The notes under the pieces were generated by a model, which was given only the letters and a program-made list of their open reading frames with translations, searched no databases and was not told the origin of the DNA. Of a stretch of 64,000 nt of DNA, positions 1 through 6,997 are shown piece after piece. Position 1 is the first letter of the stretch, and the number at the start of each line of letters is the position of its first letter. The DNA comes from an uncultured Bacteroidota bacterium (lineage in GTDB: Bacteria; Bacteroidota; Bacteroidia; Chitinophagales; Chitinophagaceae), in contig CAISPO010000005.1 in the NCBI GenBank assembly GCA_903887415.1, positions 1-64,000 of the forward strand, written 5' to 3'. Made by a program: the position numbers and the translations under genes.

Positions 1-579
1 AATGGCCATTGGTCAAGTACTTATGGCTCTTTAAAAACAAAAGACGATGAGATTTTTTCAACAGAATCCGAAGTTCTTGAACGAATTTCAAACGAAGTTG
101 GCCAAATCAACAAAGATGTTAAGGCTTCTCACTCTTCAGGTCATGGTTCTTCTAACGGACACTGGTCTAGTACCTATGGTTCTTTGAAGCAAATCGAGCA
201 AAATGAATTGTTCAATAATGAATCTGATGTTCTTAATAAACTTAGCGAGCAAGTTGCAAATGGAATAGGAGTTAAAGCAGCACACACATCGGGCCACAGT
301 TCATCTAATGGTCACTGGTCAAGTGTTTATGGTCAACTTGATGCCACTGCATCAAGTTTTGTTGAAGAATCAGATGTTTTGAATAAAATTATAGAAGATA
401 TGTATGAAAATGACATAGTTATCAAGGCAGCACATACTTCCGGACATAGTTCTTCAAATGGTCATTGGTCAAGTGTTTACGGAAAACTTGAACTTCTCGA
501 TAATAATCAACTTGAATTATCTGAATCTGAAGCTTTAGAGCGAATAAACAGCGAAATAAACACCTCAGATACATTTTAA
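1..579 (+). CDS. Multi-core RiPP precursor peptide (5' end outside window)
   Basis: The track starts this ORF at 184, but the same frame is open back to base 1, so at least 192 residues are encoded and the true start lies to the left. The protein is a chain of about 51-residue units. Each has an acidic, helix-prone segment with an ESxVLxxI motif, followed by a Ser/Gly/His core. Cores read SHSSGHGSSNGHWSSTYG and then twice AHTSGHSSSNGHWSSVYG; the window opens inside an earlier core at NGHWSSTYG. Two cores encode 19 identical residues with 10 codons differing synonymously, so the peptide rather than the DNA is conserved. The next genes are a radical SAM maturase and an HExxH hydroxylase, which makes this the likely substrate. 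Aromatic residues in each core (His, His, Trp, Tyr) are candidate cross-link sites. Product and bioactivity are unknown. Confidence 0.85.
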   Translation, partial: NGHWSSTYGSLKTKDDEIFSTESEVLERISNEVGQINKDVKASHSSGHGSSNGHWSSTYGSLKQIEQNELFNNESDVLNKLSEQVANGIGVKAAHTSGHSSSNGHWSSVYGQLDATASSFVEESDVLNKIIEDMYENDIVIKAAHTSGHSSSNGHWSSVYGKLELLDNNQLELSESEALERINSEINTSDTF

Positions 580-642
580 GCAGCACTTACTTCTGGACAT
601 AGTTCTTCAAATGGACATTGGTAAAGTGTATATAGTCAGATG
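1..642 (+). repeat. 153-bp tandem repeats encoding leader-core units
   Basis: The core Trp codon recurs at 10, 163, 316, 466 and 619, spacings of 153, 153, 150 and 153 bases. The unit is therefore 51 codons, with one 50-codon copy. Both the ESxVLxxI part and the HSSSNGHWSS part repeat, so each core carries its own recognition-like segment rather than sharing one N-terminal leader. The array continues past the left edge. The fifth visible copy is broken. Confidence 0.9.
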
Positions 643-648
643 AAGTAG
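580..648 (+). pseudogene. Fossil fifth core repeat after the precursor stop codon
   Basis: Reading on in frame after the TAA at 577-579 gives AALTSGHSSSNGHW, a stop where the core has Ser (TGG TAA AGT against TGG TCA AGT), then SVYSQMK and a final TAG. This is clearly a former core unit. It has lost the Lys before the Ala pair (now the stop), one His (now Leu), one Ser (now a stop) and one Gly (now Ser). The unit-5 leader segment (SESEALERI) is still intact and translated at the C-terminus of the precursor, so the protein ends in a leader without a core. Confidence 0.85.
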
Positions 649-663
649 AAAATTTATAAACAT

Positions 664-692
664 AAAAAAAGGGGGACATCACCCCTTTTTTT
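664..692 (+). terminator. Rho-independent terminator between precursor and maturase genes
   Basis: AAAAAAAGGGG, a 7-base loop, then CCCCTTTTTTT forms a stem with a T tract. Its position between precursor and modifying enzymes would let substrate mRNA be made in excess, with partial read-through into the enzyme operon. There is only a short AT-rich gap to the next ATG at 726, so a separate promoter there is possible but not obvious. Confidence 0.8.
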
Positions 693-725
693 AGTATAAA
701 ATCATATATATATAGGATTAGAGTC

Positions 726-1862
726 ATGCATGCAATAAATGAATTTGTTGTCAAAATAGCATCTAGATGTAATTTAAACTGCGATTACTGTTATGAATAT
801 AACATGGGTGATGATAGCTGGAAAAAGCAATCAAAATATATTTCTTTGGAAACAGTTACACAATTGAAATTTAGGATAGTCGAACACTTAAAAGACCATC
901 CTGAAATCGACCAAATTTTTATAAGTTTCCATGGTGGTGAACCTTTGTCAGTTGGGGTAGAACGTTTGCAAAATTATTGTGATGTTTTCAAACAAATATG
1001 CAACGAAGTACCCGTTAGGTTGTCCTTCTCCACTCAAACAAACGGTGTGTTTCTAGACGAAAAGATGATCAATACACTCAAAAAAAACAGGGTGTTTGTA
1101 GGTGTGAGTGTTGATGGTCCAAAAGAATATAATGATTTGCATCGTGTTGATCACAAAGGAAAATCCACATTTGATGAGACACAGAAAGGTATTGATAGAA
1201 TAAATGAACTTGCAAAAGACTATTTTAATTCGGTTTTTGCTGTTATTGATTTGAGAATTCCACCACTGGAAGTGTTTGACTATTTTGGTTCCATCGGAGT
1301 AGGTCATTGCGATTTTCTGTTGCCTCACCATAATTGGGACCTACTTCCCCCAAGATACGGCAAAAGTAAAACCGCATATGGAGAATGGCTCTACGAGATA
1401 TGGAGTGCTTGGATAGGAGGTCGAAATAAACACTTGAATATTAGATTTTTCGAAAGTATAGTTAGAAATTTTCTTGGGGCAGAATCACTTTATGAGGCAA
1501 TGACCGATGCTCCGGCATCTCTTATCACGATTAATTCTGATGGTGATTATGAAGGAGTTGACACGCTTAAAAGCACAGGAAACAGTTCACAAGTTTTGGG
1601 TTACAATGTCCAAAAGCATTCATTAAATGAAGTTCTTGAACACCAAGCAGTTCAGCAGAGACAAATTGGTATAAAAGCGTTATGTGATAAATGTCTAAAT
1701 TGTGAGCATCTTAAAAGATGCTACGGAGGGTATTATCCTCACCGATTTAAAAAATTGAATGGTTTCAAAAATGAAAGCGTTTATTGTGATGATTTATTCT
1801 ACCTGATATCTCGGATGAAAGAGGATTTAGTGAAATACAAAAAGCTACAGAATAATGCATAA
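726..1862 (+). CDS. Radical SAM/SPASM peptide maturase, cyclophane-forming type
   Basis: The 378-residue protein has the radical SAM cluster motif CNLNCDYC at residues 15-22, where three cysteines bind the 4Fe-4S cluster that cleaves S-adenosylmethionine. A FHGGEP glycine motif lies near residue 70. The C-terminal SPASM-like region has CDKCLNC, a further Cys, then CYGGYYPHR and a late GFKNESVYCDD; this Cys plus GGYxPHR pattern is typical of the FxsB/three-residue-cyclophane maturases. Those enzymes join an aromatic side chain to the beta carbon of a residue two positions on. Likely targets are motifs such as HSS, WSS or YGx in the precursor cores. The gene overlaps the following hydroxylase gene by 8 bases. 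Family assignment is firm; the exact bond formed is inference. Confidence 0.88.
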   Translation: MHAINEFVVKIASRCNLNCDYCYEYNMGDDSWKKQSKYISLETVTQLKFRIVEHLKDHPEIDQIFISFHGGEPLSVGVERLQNYCDVFKQICNEVPVRLSFSTQTNGVFLDEKMINTLKKNRVFVGVSVDGPKEYNDLHRVDHKGKSTFDETQKGIDRINELAKDYFNSVFAVIDLRIPPLEVFDYFGSIGVGHCDFLLPHHNWDLLPPRYGKSKTAYGEWLYEIWSAWIGGRNKHLNIRFFESIVRNFLGAESLYEAMTDAPASLITINSDGDYEGVDTLKSTGNSSQVLGYNVQKHSLNEVLEHQAVQQRQIGIKALCDKCLNCEHLKRCYGGYYPHRFKKLNGFKNESVYCDDLFYLISRMKEDLVKYKKLQNNA

Positions 1863-3192
1863 CTTTTCAATTATTGAAACCGTAAAACTTCAGTCAGAGA
1901 CAGCAAAGGTATTTAAAATCAAATTTCTTTACCTCTTAAGAGAATTTAAAAGAATTCCTGAATTAAAAGAGGGTGATATTATGAATATAGATCAGCTTTT
2001 GCAAGTGTTAGAAAGTACGGACGTAGTTTTAAATCATCGTTTTAGATATGTTTCGTTCCAAGGTAAACACATATTGAATAGGTATTTAGGAATCTCAGAA
2101 TATCTAAATGATAATTACCTATTAGATATTAATTTAGATGATAACAAACCAAACAGATTATGCCAACTTTGGATTTATAGAGTTATATCAATGTTGCCAT
2201 CAATAATAACAAGACCAAAATCTATCGAAGCCTCATTTATTATTGAAAATCTGCGAAGCAATTATTCTATAGAGCTTTCCACATTCCAAAAATTGGATTT
2301 TCAAATTGATATTAAAGACCACTATCAACTCACGTTTTCTTCAAACAAGATTCAACTGCAACAGATTTCAGGAAAGTACTCGGTCTCATTTGAATGGGAT
2401 TTTGAATTGGATTCTAAGTTTTTTAAAGTGTTTTCAAAACCTTACTTTCAATTTGAGCAACATTATTATTCATTACCATTCTCTGATTATTCTACGATTG
2501 TTGGGTCTTTTGTTGAAACCTCTGTTATTAGATCTGAAAAATTCGTTCAGGATTTTTCGATTCAACTTCACGATGCTTTCACATTGTTAAAAAAACTTGG
2601 ATTTAATGATTTATTTGATTACTTCAATGCCATTCTCCCATTTTATACCTATAAAAGTTATCATAATAGCTCAAGCCCCGAAGAACTGTCAGGATTGATT
2701 CTGGTGCCGTCTCCCAATGAAAATTTCCAGAATGGAGTTGAAATAATGGCAGAATGTATATTACACGAGGCGCTGCATAATAAACTATATAATTTCGAGG
2801 AATCTACCAGATTTTATGTTGATAAATCGCATTTAGACGAAATTTATTTGTCGCCATGGAGAAGAGAGCCAAGGCCCATAAGAATGATTGTTCATGGCTG
2901 TTTTGTATTTGCTCCAATTGCCTTATTCTGGTTGAAACTCTTTCAAGAAAACAGGGATGACAAAAACATGCTTTTCCATGTCATACTCAGATTGAATCAA
3001 GTAGAGTTTGGTTTAAATACCATAAAAAAGTATGCCCATTTAGATACAGTTGGTCAAATGGTTGTTGCGTCGATGGATGATATTATATTAAAAATAAGGG
3101 CGTCTCTTAATGAATTTGATATACTTGAAGTTGAAAAATCGGTAGTTGACGGCTTAAATAAACACAAAGAACAATTTAATTACAAACATTGA
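1855..3192 (+). CDS. HExxH-type alpha-ketoglutarate peptide beta-hydroxylase
   Basis: This 445-residue protein has no signal peptide, so it is unlikely to be a secreted protease despite its HEALH motif at residues 304-308. About 30 residues later comes PWRREPRPIRMIVHG with aromatic residues after it. That block plus HExxH matches the domain called aKG-HExxH-type peptide beta-hydroxylase, found fused to or beside FxsB-like radical SAM maturases. Members use iron and alpha-ketoglutarate to hydroxylate the beta carbon of residues in RiPP precursors. The N-terminal 250 residues have no motif I recognise and could bind the precursor. Its overlap with the maturase gene implies matched expression. 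It may hydroxylate core Ser/His/Asn residues before or after cyclisation; which one cannot be read from sequence. Confidence 0.8.
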   Translation: MHNFSIIETVKLQSETAKVFKIKFLYLLREFKRIPELKEGDIMNIDQLLQVLESTDVVLNHRFRYVSFQGKHILNRYLGISEYLNDNYLLDINLDDNKPNRLCQLWIYRVISMLPSIITRPKSIEASFIIENLRSNYSIELSTFQKLDFQIDIKDHYQLTFSSNKIQLQQISGKYSVSFEWDFELDSKFFKVFSKPYFQFEQHYYSLPFSDYSTIVGSFVETSVIRSEKFVQDFSIQLHDAFTLLKKLGFNDLFDYFNAILPFYTYKSYHNSSSPEELSGLILVPSPNENFQNGVEIMAECILHEALHNKLYNFEESTRFYVDKSHLDEIYLSPWRREPRPIRMIVHGCFVFAPIALFWLKLFQENRDDKNMLFHVILRLNQVEFGLNTIKKYAHLDTVGQMVVASMDDIILKIRASLNEFDILEVEKSVVDGLNKHKEQFNYKH

Positions 3193-3201
3193 CAATAAAA
3201 A

Positions 3202-4620
3202 ATGAATCATTCTTTCAATCATATTAGAAAGGAACTACTAACAAATCAGCTGAACAAAATCGACATCAATCAAGCTGAATATTCCTCTTTTACCGACCAT
3301 CTTAAGAACACCACTGTAAAAAGCGAGCAACTTACAGTTGAACTAATGCTTGACATCATATTAATCCAGCTTTGCCGCATGGAATTAAAAAAAGCTGATG
3401 TTGTTAATTTAATATCGAATAAAAAACATAATGATGAGTTTAAAAATTTACTGTATAATGTTCTTGTACTTGACAAGGATTCAGATGCAGAATTAAAAAC
3501 GCAAATAATAGAAAATGAAACAATTTATTATTTCACAATAAGCACTAAGCGAAATTATATTTATTGGGATGTTTTGCTGCCTGGTATATATATATTTTCC
3601 AACACAAACGAAAGTACTTTAAGCTTTAACGCAATCTTTTCGTATTACAAACACAAGAATTTATTCAAAAATTATGATGCCATATCAAACCAAGTCAAAA
3701 ACCTAAAGCAAGTATCGTTTTTCAGCCCAATTTCAAAAAAATACTTATCCGCAGAAGAATATTATTTAGATTATTTAACTTTGCAGGCGTTAAACGTGCA
3801 AGAAAATACTGAATTAGAATCTTTCAAATCGGGGGCAATGTTGCATCATTTGAATCAGCATTTAATTTGCTTTCAAGACCGAACACTGATAGTTCGAGAA
3901 TTTTATAAAACCATTAAAAATAATAAAGACATGACGGATTGCCTGAAAGCAGAGATTCTTCTTGGGCTGGCGGGTAAAAAAGTTTCGAGGTTAACGATGC
4001 CCAAAATTCTTGCCGATGACTTGCATGGACTCTGGAATAGAATTAGTGCTTTTAGCTGTGCATCTAGTTTTTTAGTCAAAACGAAAAATGAAGGACTAGG
4101 AAATTTTTCAAATATCCCTCAAGGTTTTGTTTTATATACCAACCATAAAAATATTCAGAGTAATGATCTTATTTTTATATACATAGCCGAAAGCCAAAAT
4201 AGGGCGGCAGAATGCGCTAGGTTAGATGAAGAAGATGAAGCCGGAGATTTACTTGGAATTCCTAAATGTTGTGTGAGCTTCTACAAAAAGTATAAACAAA
4301 TTGCGGGTCACCTGAATCCATTTTTAATTTCCGCTAAATCGATAGAAACAACTACTATTCCATGGCAGTTGAATTTTTATGCCATGTATCAGGGCTCGGG
4401 CCTCCTTTGGCACTTTCCGTGTTCTCAAAATTGCGATGAAACGATCCGAGTTATAAATGAACGTTATAATTTTATGAATAGTGTGGATCCAATATTTGCT
4501 GATAAATTAAAATTTGCCCAGATGAAACCTATATATTTTATTAATGGTGAATATCAGGGTGAAATAGAAAATGAAAAAAATGAAATAAATAAATATATTT
4601 CAAAACTAAATTGGAAATGA
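3202..4620 (+). CDS. Large GxPKCC/PCSxNC cysteine-domain protein
   Basis: This 472-residue protein was not identified by name. Its last 150 residues contain EDEAGDLLGIPKCC (Cys 356-357) and later FPCSQNC (Cys 407 and 411). The same layout, two adjacent Cys then Cys-x3-Cys about 50 residues on, occurs in the 252-residue protein three genes downstream, so the two are paralogous over this domain. The spacing suggests a metal or Fe-S site, and the GxPxCC motif recalls DUF483-type proteins, though I cannot confirm that. The first 200 residues are an uncharacterised, mostly helical region. There is no signal peptide or membrane segment. The stop overlaps the next gene's ATG. A role as modification enzyme or substrate-binding partner in the peptide pathway is inferred from position only. 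Confidence 0.6.
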   Translation: MNHSFNHIRKELLTNQLNKIDINQAEYSSFTDHLKNTTVKSEQLTVELMLDIILIQLCRMELKKADVVNLISNKKHNDEFKNLLYNVLVLDKDSDAELKTQIIENETIYYFTISTKRNYIYWDVLLPGIYIFSNTNESTLSFNAIFSYYKHKNLFKNYDAISNQVKNLKQVSFFSPISKKYLSAEEYYLDYLTLQALNVQENTELESFKSGAMLHHLNQHLICFQDRTLIVREFYKTIKNNKDMTDCLKAEILLGLAGKKVSRLTMPKILADDLHGLWNRISAFSCASSFLVKTKNEGLGNFSNIPQGFVLYTNHKNIQSNDLIFIYIAESQNRAAECARLDEEDEAGDLLGIPKCCVSFYKKYKQIAGHLNPFLISAKSIETTTIPWQLNFYAMYQGSGLLWHFPCSQNCDETIRVINERYNFMNSVDPIFADKLKFAQMKPIYFINGEYQGEIENEKNEINKYISKLNWK

Positions 4621-5555
4621 AGTCTGTATTATACCTATTTAATGGAACTGGCTGGGGTGATCACTTTTTAGCAATTCCATTCATTAAGCATCATACAGAG
4701 AAGTATGGCCAAGAAAGTTTGCTCATCATCACTTATCAAAAACATATTGAAGGATTATTTAAAAACATAAATGCCCTCTACATTGGTCTTGAAAAACCCG
4801 ACTTCTGTTTTTCCTTACTTGAAAATAAAATTATAAAATTTGATCCTGACAGAATTATCTGTTTTAATGCCTTTAACGGTTTTGATTTTGACTGTCATAT
4901 ACAACTTTTATATCCAAACCGCAAGTATTTTGGGACATATACAAAAGAAGGACATTCTATTCGTCATCCTTATAAAGAATACGCCCATACTAGAGATCAA
5001 TATTTTTTGCTTCCCGGTGAAGAACTCAATTATACAAATGAACATAAACTCTTAAACTTTGATCAAGAAGAAGAAAGTAGATTTAAAAATCACTTTCAAT
5101 CTATTCTAATTTCGTATGATATTGATAATACAATAATTGTACATTTGGATTCCGAACATAGAAAATTATGGAATCCAAAATCATGGTATTTAACTTTTCG
5201 TATGCTATTGGAGAAAAAAAAGAATATACTGTTAATTGGATCCAATAGAGAAATGATCAATTGTTACATAAATTATTTACCTGAATTAAATTTTGTGGAA
5301 GAGCCGGATATCCGAAAAGTATTTTGGTTGGTTAAAACCTACAATTATTTTATCGGCATAGATTCTGTTTTTGCCCATATTGCTGATGCGTATAATCGAA
5401 CAGGGATAATTCTATTTAGTGACTACCCACGTCATGAATGGGGGCCTGTTTCAAATAAATTATCGTTATTAACACCAGCACCGGGTAAATTAACAACAGA
5501 CATTTCCTTTCAGTCCATGTGCGAATTATTGGAACATAAATTTGAATTAGTATGA
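4617..5555 (+). CDS. GT9-like glycosyltransferase (island copy 1)
   Basis: About 312 residues in a two-domain GT-B layout. The N-terminal FNGTGWGDHFLAIPF resembles the heptosyltransferase-type (GT9) start loop, and the C-terminal GIDSVFAHIADAYNRTG matches the GT9 nucleotide-sugar signature region. A middle HLDSEHRKLWNPKSW aligns with HTDTxxxKQW in the two other intact copies here. The ORF track uses a TTG at 4611; the ATG at 4617 gives the usual ATGA overlap with the preceding stop and is preferred. GT9 enzymes normally add heptose or related sugars to lipopolysaccharide core. Inside a RiPP operon with no other LPS genes, glycosylation of the peptide is plausible but unproven. Confidence 0.72.
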   Translation: MKSVLYLFNGTGWGDHFLAIPFIKHHTEKYGQESLLIITYQKHIEGLFKNINALYIGLEKPDFCFSLLENKIIKFDPDRIICFNAFNGFDFDCHIQLLYPNRKYFGTYTKEGHSIRHPYKEYAHTRDQYFLLPGEELNYTNEHKLLNFDQEEESRFKNHFQSILISYDIDNTIIVHLDSEHRKLWNPKSWYLTFRMLLEKKKNILLIGSNREMINCYINYLPELNFVEEPDIRKVFWLVKTYNYFIGIDSVFAHIADAYNRTGIILFSDYPRHEWGPVSNKLSLLTPAPGKLTTDISFQSMCELLEHKFELV

Positions 5556-6220
5556 AAATAGGTTGGTACACCGATGCCGTTTTAAATCCTCCGTCTGATC
5601 TTTTTGTGATCGAACCAATTAGACTTTCTGAGCAAGAGCAAAACCTTGGCCATTACAAACATTGTCCTGCCTTCAGTAGTTACATTAGCCAAACTTTCGT
5701 CATCAAGTCTCCCTTTGATTTAGAATTAAGTTTTAATGAGAACAAAGTTAGAGTGCTTAATTCTTCCCTTGATAAATCAGAATACGAAAAAAATCTTACG
5801 GTAGATATCGGGCAATATCCTACTGTTCAAATGGAACTTCACATTGGTATTGTTTCAGATGCTCCATGTACAATTGAGATTTTTGGAGCATTTTTTAGTA
5901 CTAACGAACAGGATTTGACATACAGAGTAATCCCAGGAACCTATGATATCTATAGTTGGCAACGTTTCCTGAATTTTGCATTTGAATGGACGAATTTCCA
6001 AAAAAATATAATTATAAAAAGAGGTCAACCTATACTCTACATGCGATTCAGAAGTAGGAATCTAAATGAGAAATATCAAATGGTACGTATCGAAATGACA
6101 GATGATCTGCTGGCTGCTGTGAAACGCTGTCAGTCCTCTAAATTATTTCTCAAGGGGAAAAGCTGGTCCCTAATGTCTATTAACAAATTATTAAGACTTA
6201 GAAAAAAATTCATTACATGA
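5552..6220 (+). CDS. Uncharacterised DUF6065-like protein
   Basis: This 222-residue protein starts in an ATGA overlap with the GT9-like gene. It opens with a GWYTDAV motif and then CPAFSSYISQTFVIKSPFDLEL, followed by beta-rich sequence. The CPA...sPFD pattern recalls a family of unknown function (DUF6065) known from cyanobacteria, phages and glycan or peptide clusters; this is from memory and should be searched. There are no membrane segments and no recognisable catalytic motif. The C-terminus is basic (LLRLRKKFIT). Its embedded position indicates membership in the same pathway. Confidence 0.5.
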   Translation: MKIGWYTDAVLNPPSDLFVIEPIRLSEQEQNLGHYKHCPAFSSYISQTFVIKSPFDLELSFNENKVRVLNSSLDKSEYEKNLTVDIGQYPTVQMELHIGIVSDAPCTIEIFGAFFSTNEQDLTYRVIPGTYDIYSWQRFLNFAFEWTNFQKNIIIKRGQPILYMRFRSRNLNEKYQMVRIEMTDDLLAAVKRCQSSKLFLKGKSWSLMSINKLLRLRKKFIT

Positions 6221-6975
6221 TTAATAGAATTACATTAACCGAACTCTTTCTTCAATTATTAAAGAAGAATATAGTTCCACTCAGTATTTTACCAGAAATT
6301 GCCCTATTCATAACGAATAGGAAAGAATTTCTCAGACTTACTGTGCAAGATGAACAGTTTACAGAAATTCAAGCCTTGTTTAGGGACAATAATGTATCTT
6401 TTTCAGTTAAAAAAATCTATAGTGTTTATCGAGGGAACACATGGTACGATATTAAATTTGAAAATCAGATTTGTGATATCGACAAAGAACATATTCATTA
6501 TGTACGATATTTAGTCTGCTGTACGTTAGGTAACAATGACCCGAACACGGTACTTAAGGCCGAAGAGGAGGGTCGCATAGATGATGCTGGTAGTTTATTA
6601 GGGTACCCAAAATGTTGCATCAATGCCATTGATGAGTTAAACAACAGTGGGTTAAAATGGCCGTTACTTCTTATGCAAAAAACAAAAGATCAACCAAATA
6701 GCTATGTAAACCGATTAGCCTCTGTTTGGGGTGGCACAAGTTTCACAGGCGAGTTGTTTCCGTGTTCACTTAATTGCAAAAACGCAATTGAACTTGGGAA
6801 AAGTGCGGAAGCGGCACTTTGGGAGCTAGGTCTAAATCGTCTCGCACGAGAAATACAATATCTCTCGCAAAGACCGATTGTTGTAAATAAAGTGAATGGA
6901 AATGTACAACCGTTGAATGAAACTACAATTAACGACCTTAATCTAGAATTACAAGTTCCCGTTTTTTTCAAGTGA
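6217..6975 (+). CDS. Short GxPKCC/PCSxNC cysteine-domain protein
   Basis: A 252-residue protein with EEGRIDDAGSLLGYPKCC (Cys 133-134) and FPCSLNC (Cys 183 and 187). It has the same four-cysteine layout and neighbouring residues (acidic stretch, AG-LLG-PKCC, PCS-NC) as the C-terminal domain of the 472-residue protein upstream. It is thus a stand-alone version of that domain with a different, shorter N-terminus. Four conserved cysteines in two pairs suggest metal or Fe-S binding. It is coupled to its upstream neighbour by ATGA. Function is unknown; two copies in one operon suggest either two substrates or a heteromeric complex. Confidence 0.6.
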   Translation: MINRITLTELFLQLLKKNIVPLSILPEIALFITNRKEFLRLTVQDEQFTEIQALFRDNNVSFSVKKIYSVYRGNTWYDIKFENQICDIDKEHIHYVRYLVCCTLGNNDPNTVLKAEEEGRIDDAGSLLGYPKCCINAIDELNNSGLKWPLLLMQKTKDQPNSYVNRLASVWGGTSFTGELFPCSLNCKNAIELGKSAEAALWELGLNRLAREIQYLSQRPIVVNKVNGNVQPLNETTINDLNLELQVPVFFK

Positions 6976-6997
6976 TTGGTCAATAGAAAAGTTGATT

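Noticed and set aside
1053-1331. Minus-strand ORF inside the maturase gene
   Set aside because: Shadow of the radical SAM gene; no motif and no initiation context.
1855-3192. Reading the HExxH protein as a leader peptidase
   Set aside because: It has no export signal, and the PWRxxPRPI...HG block after HExxH fits the peptide hydroxylase family better.
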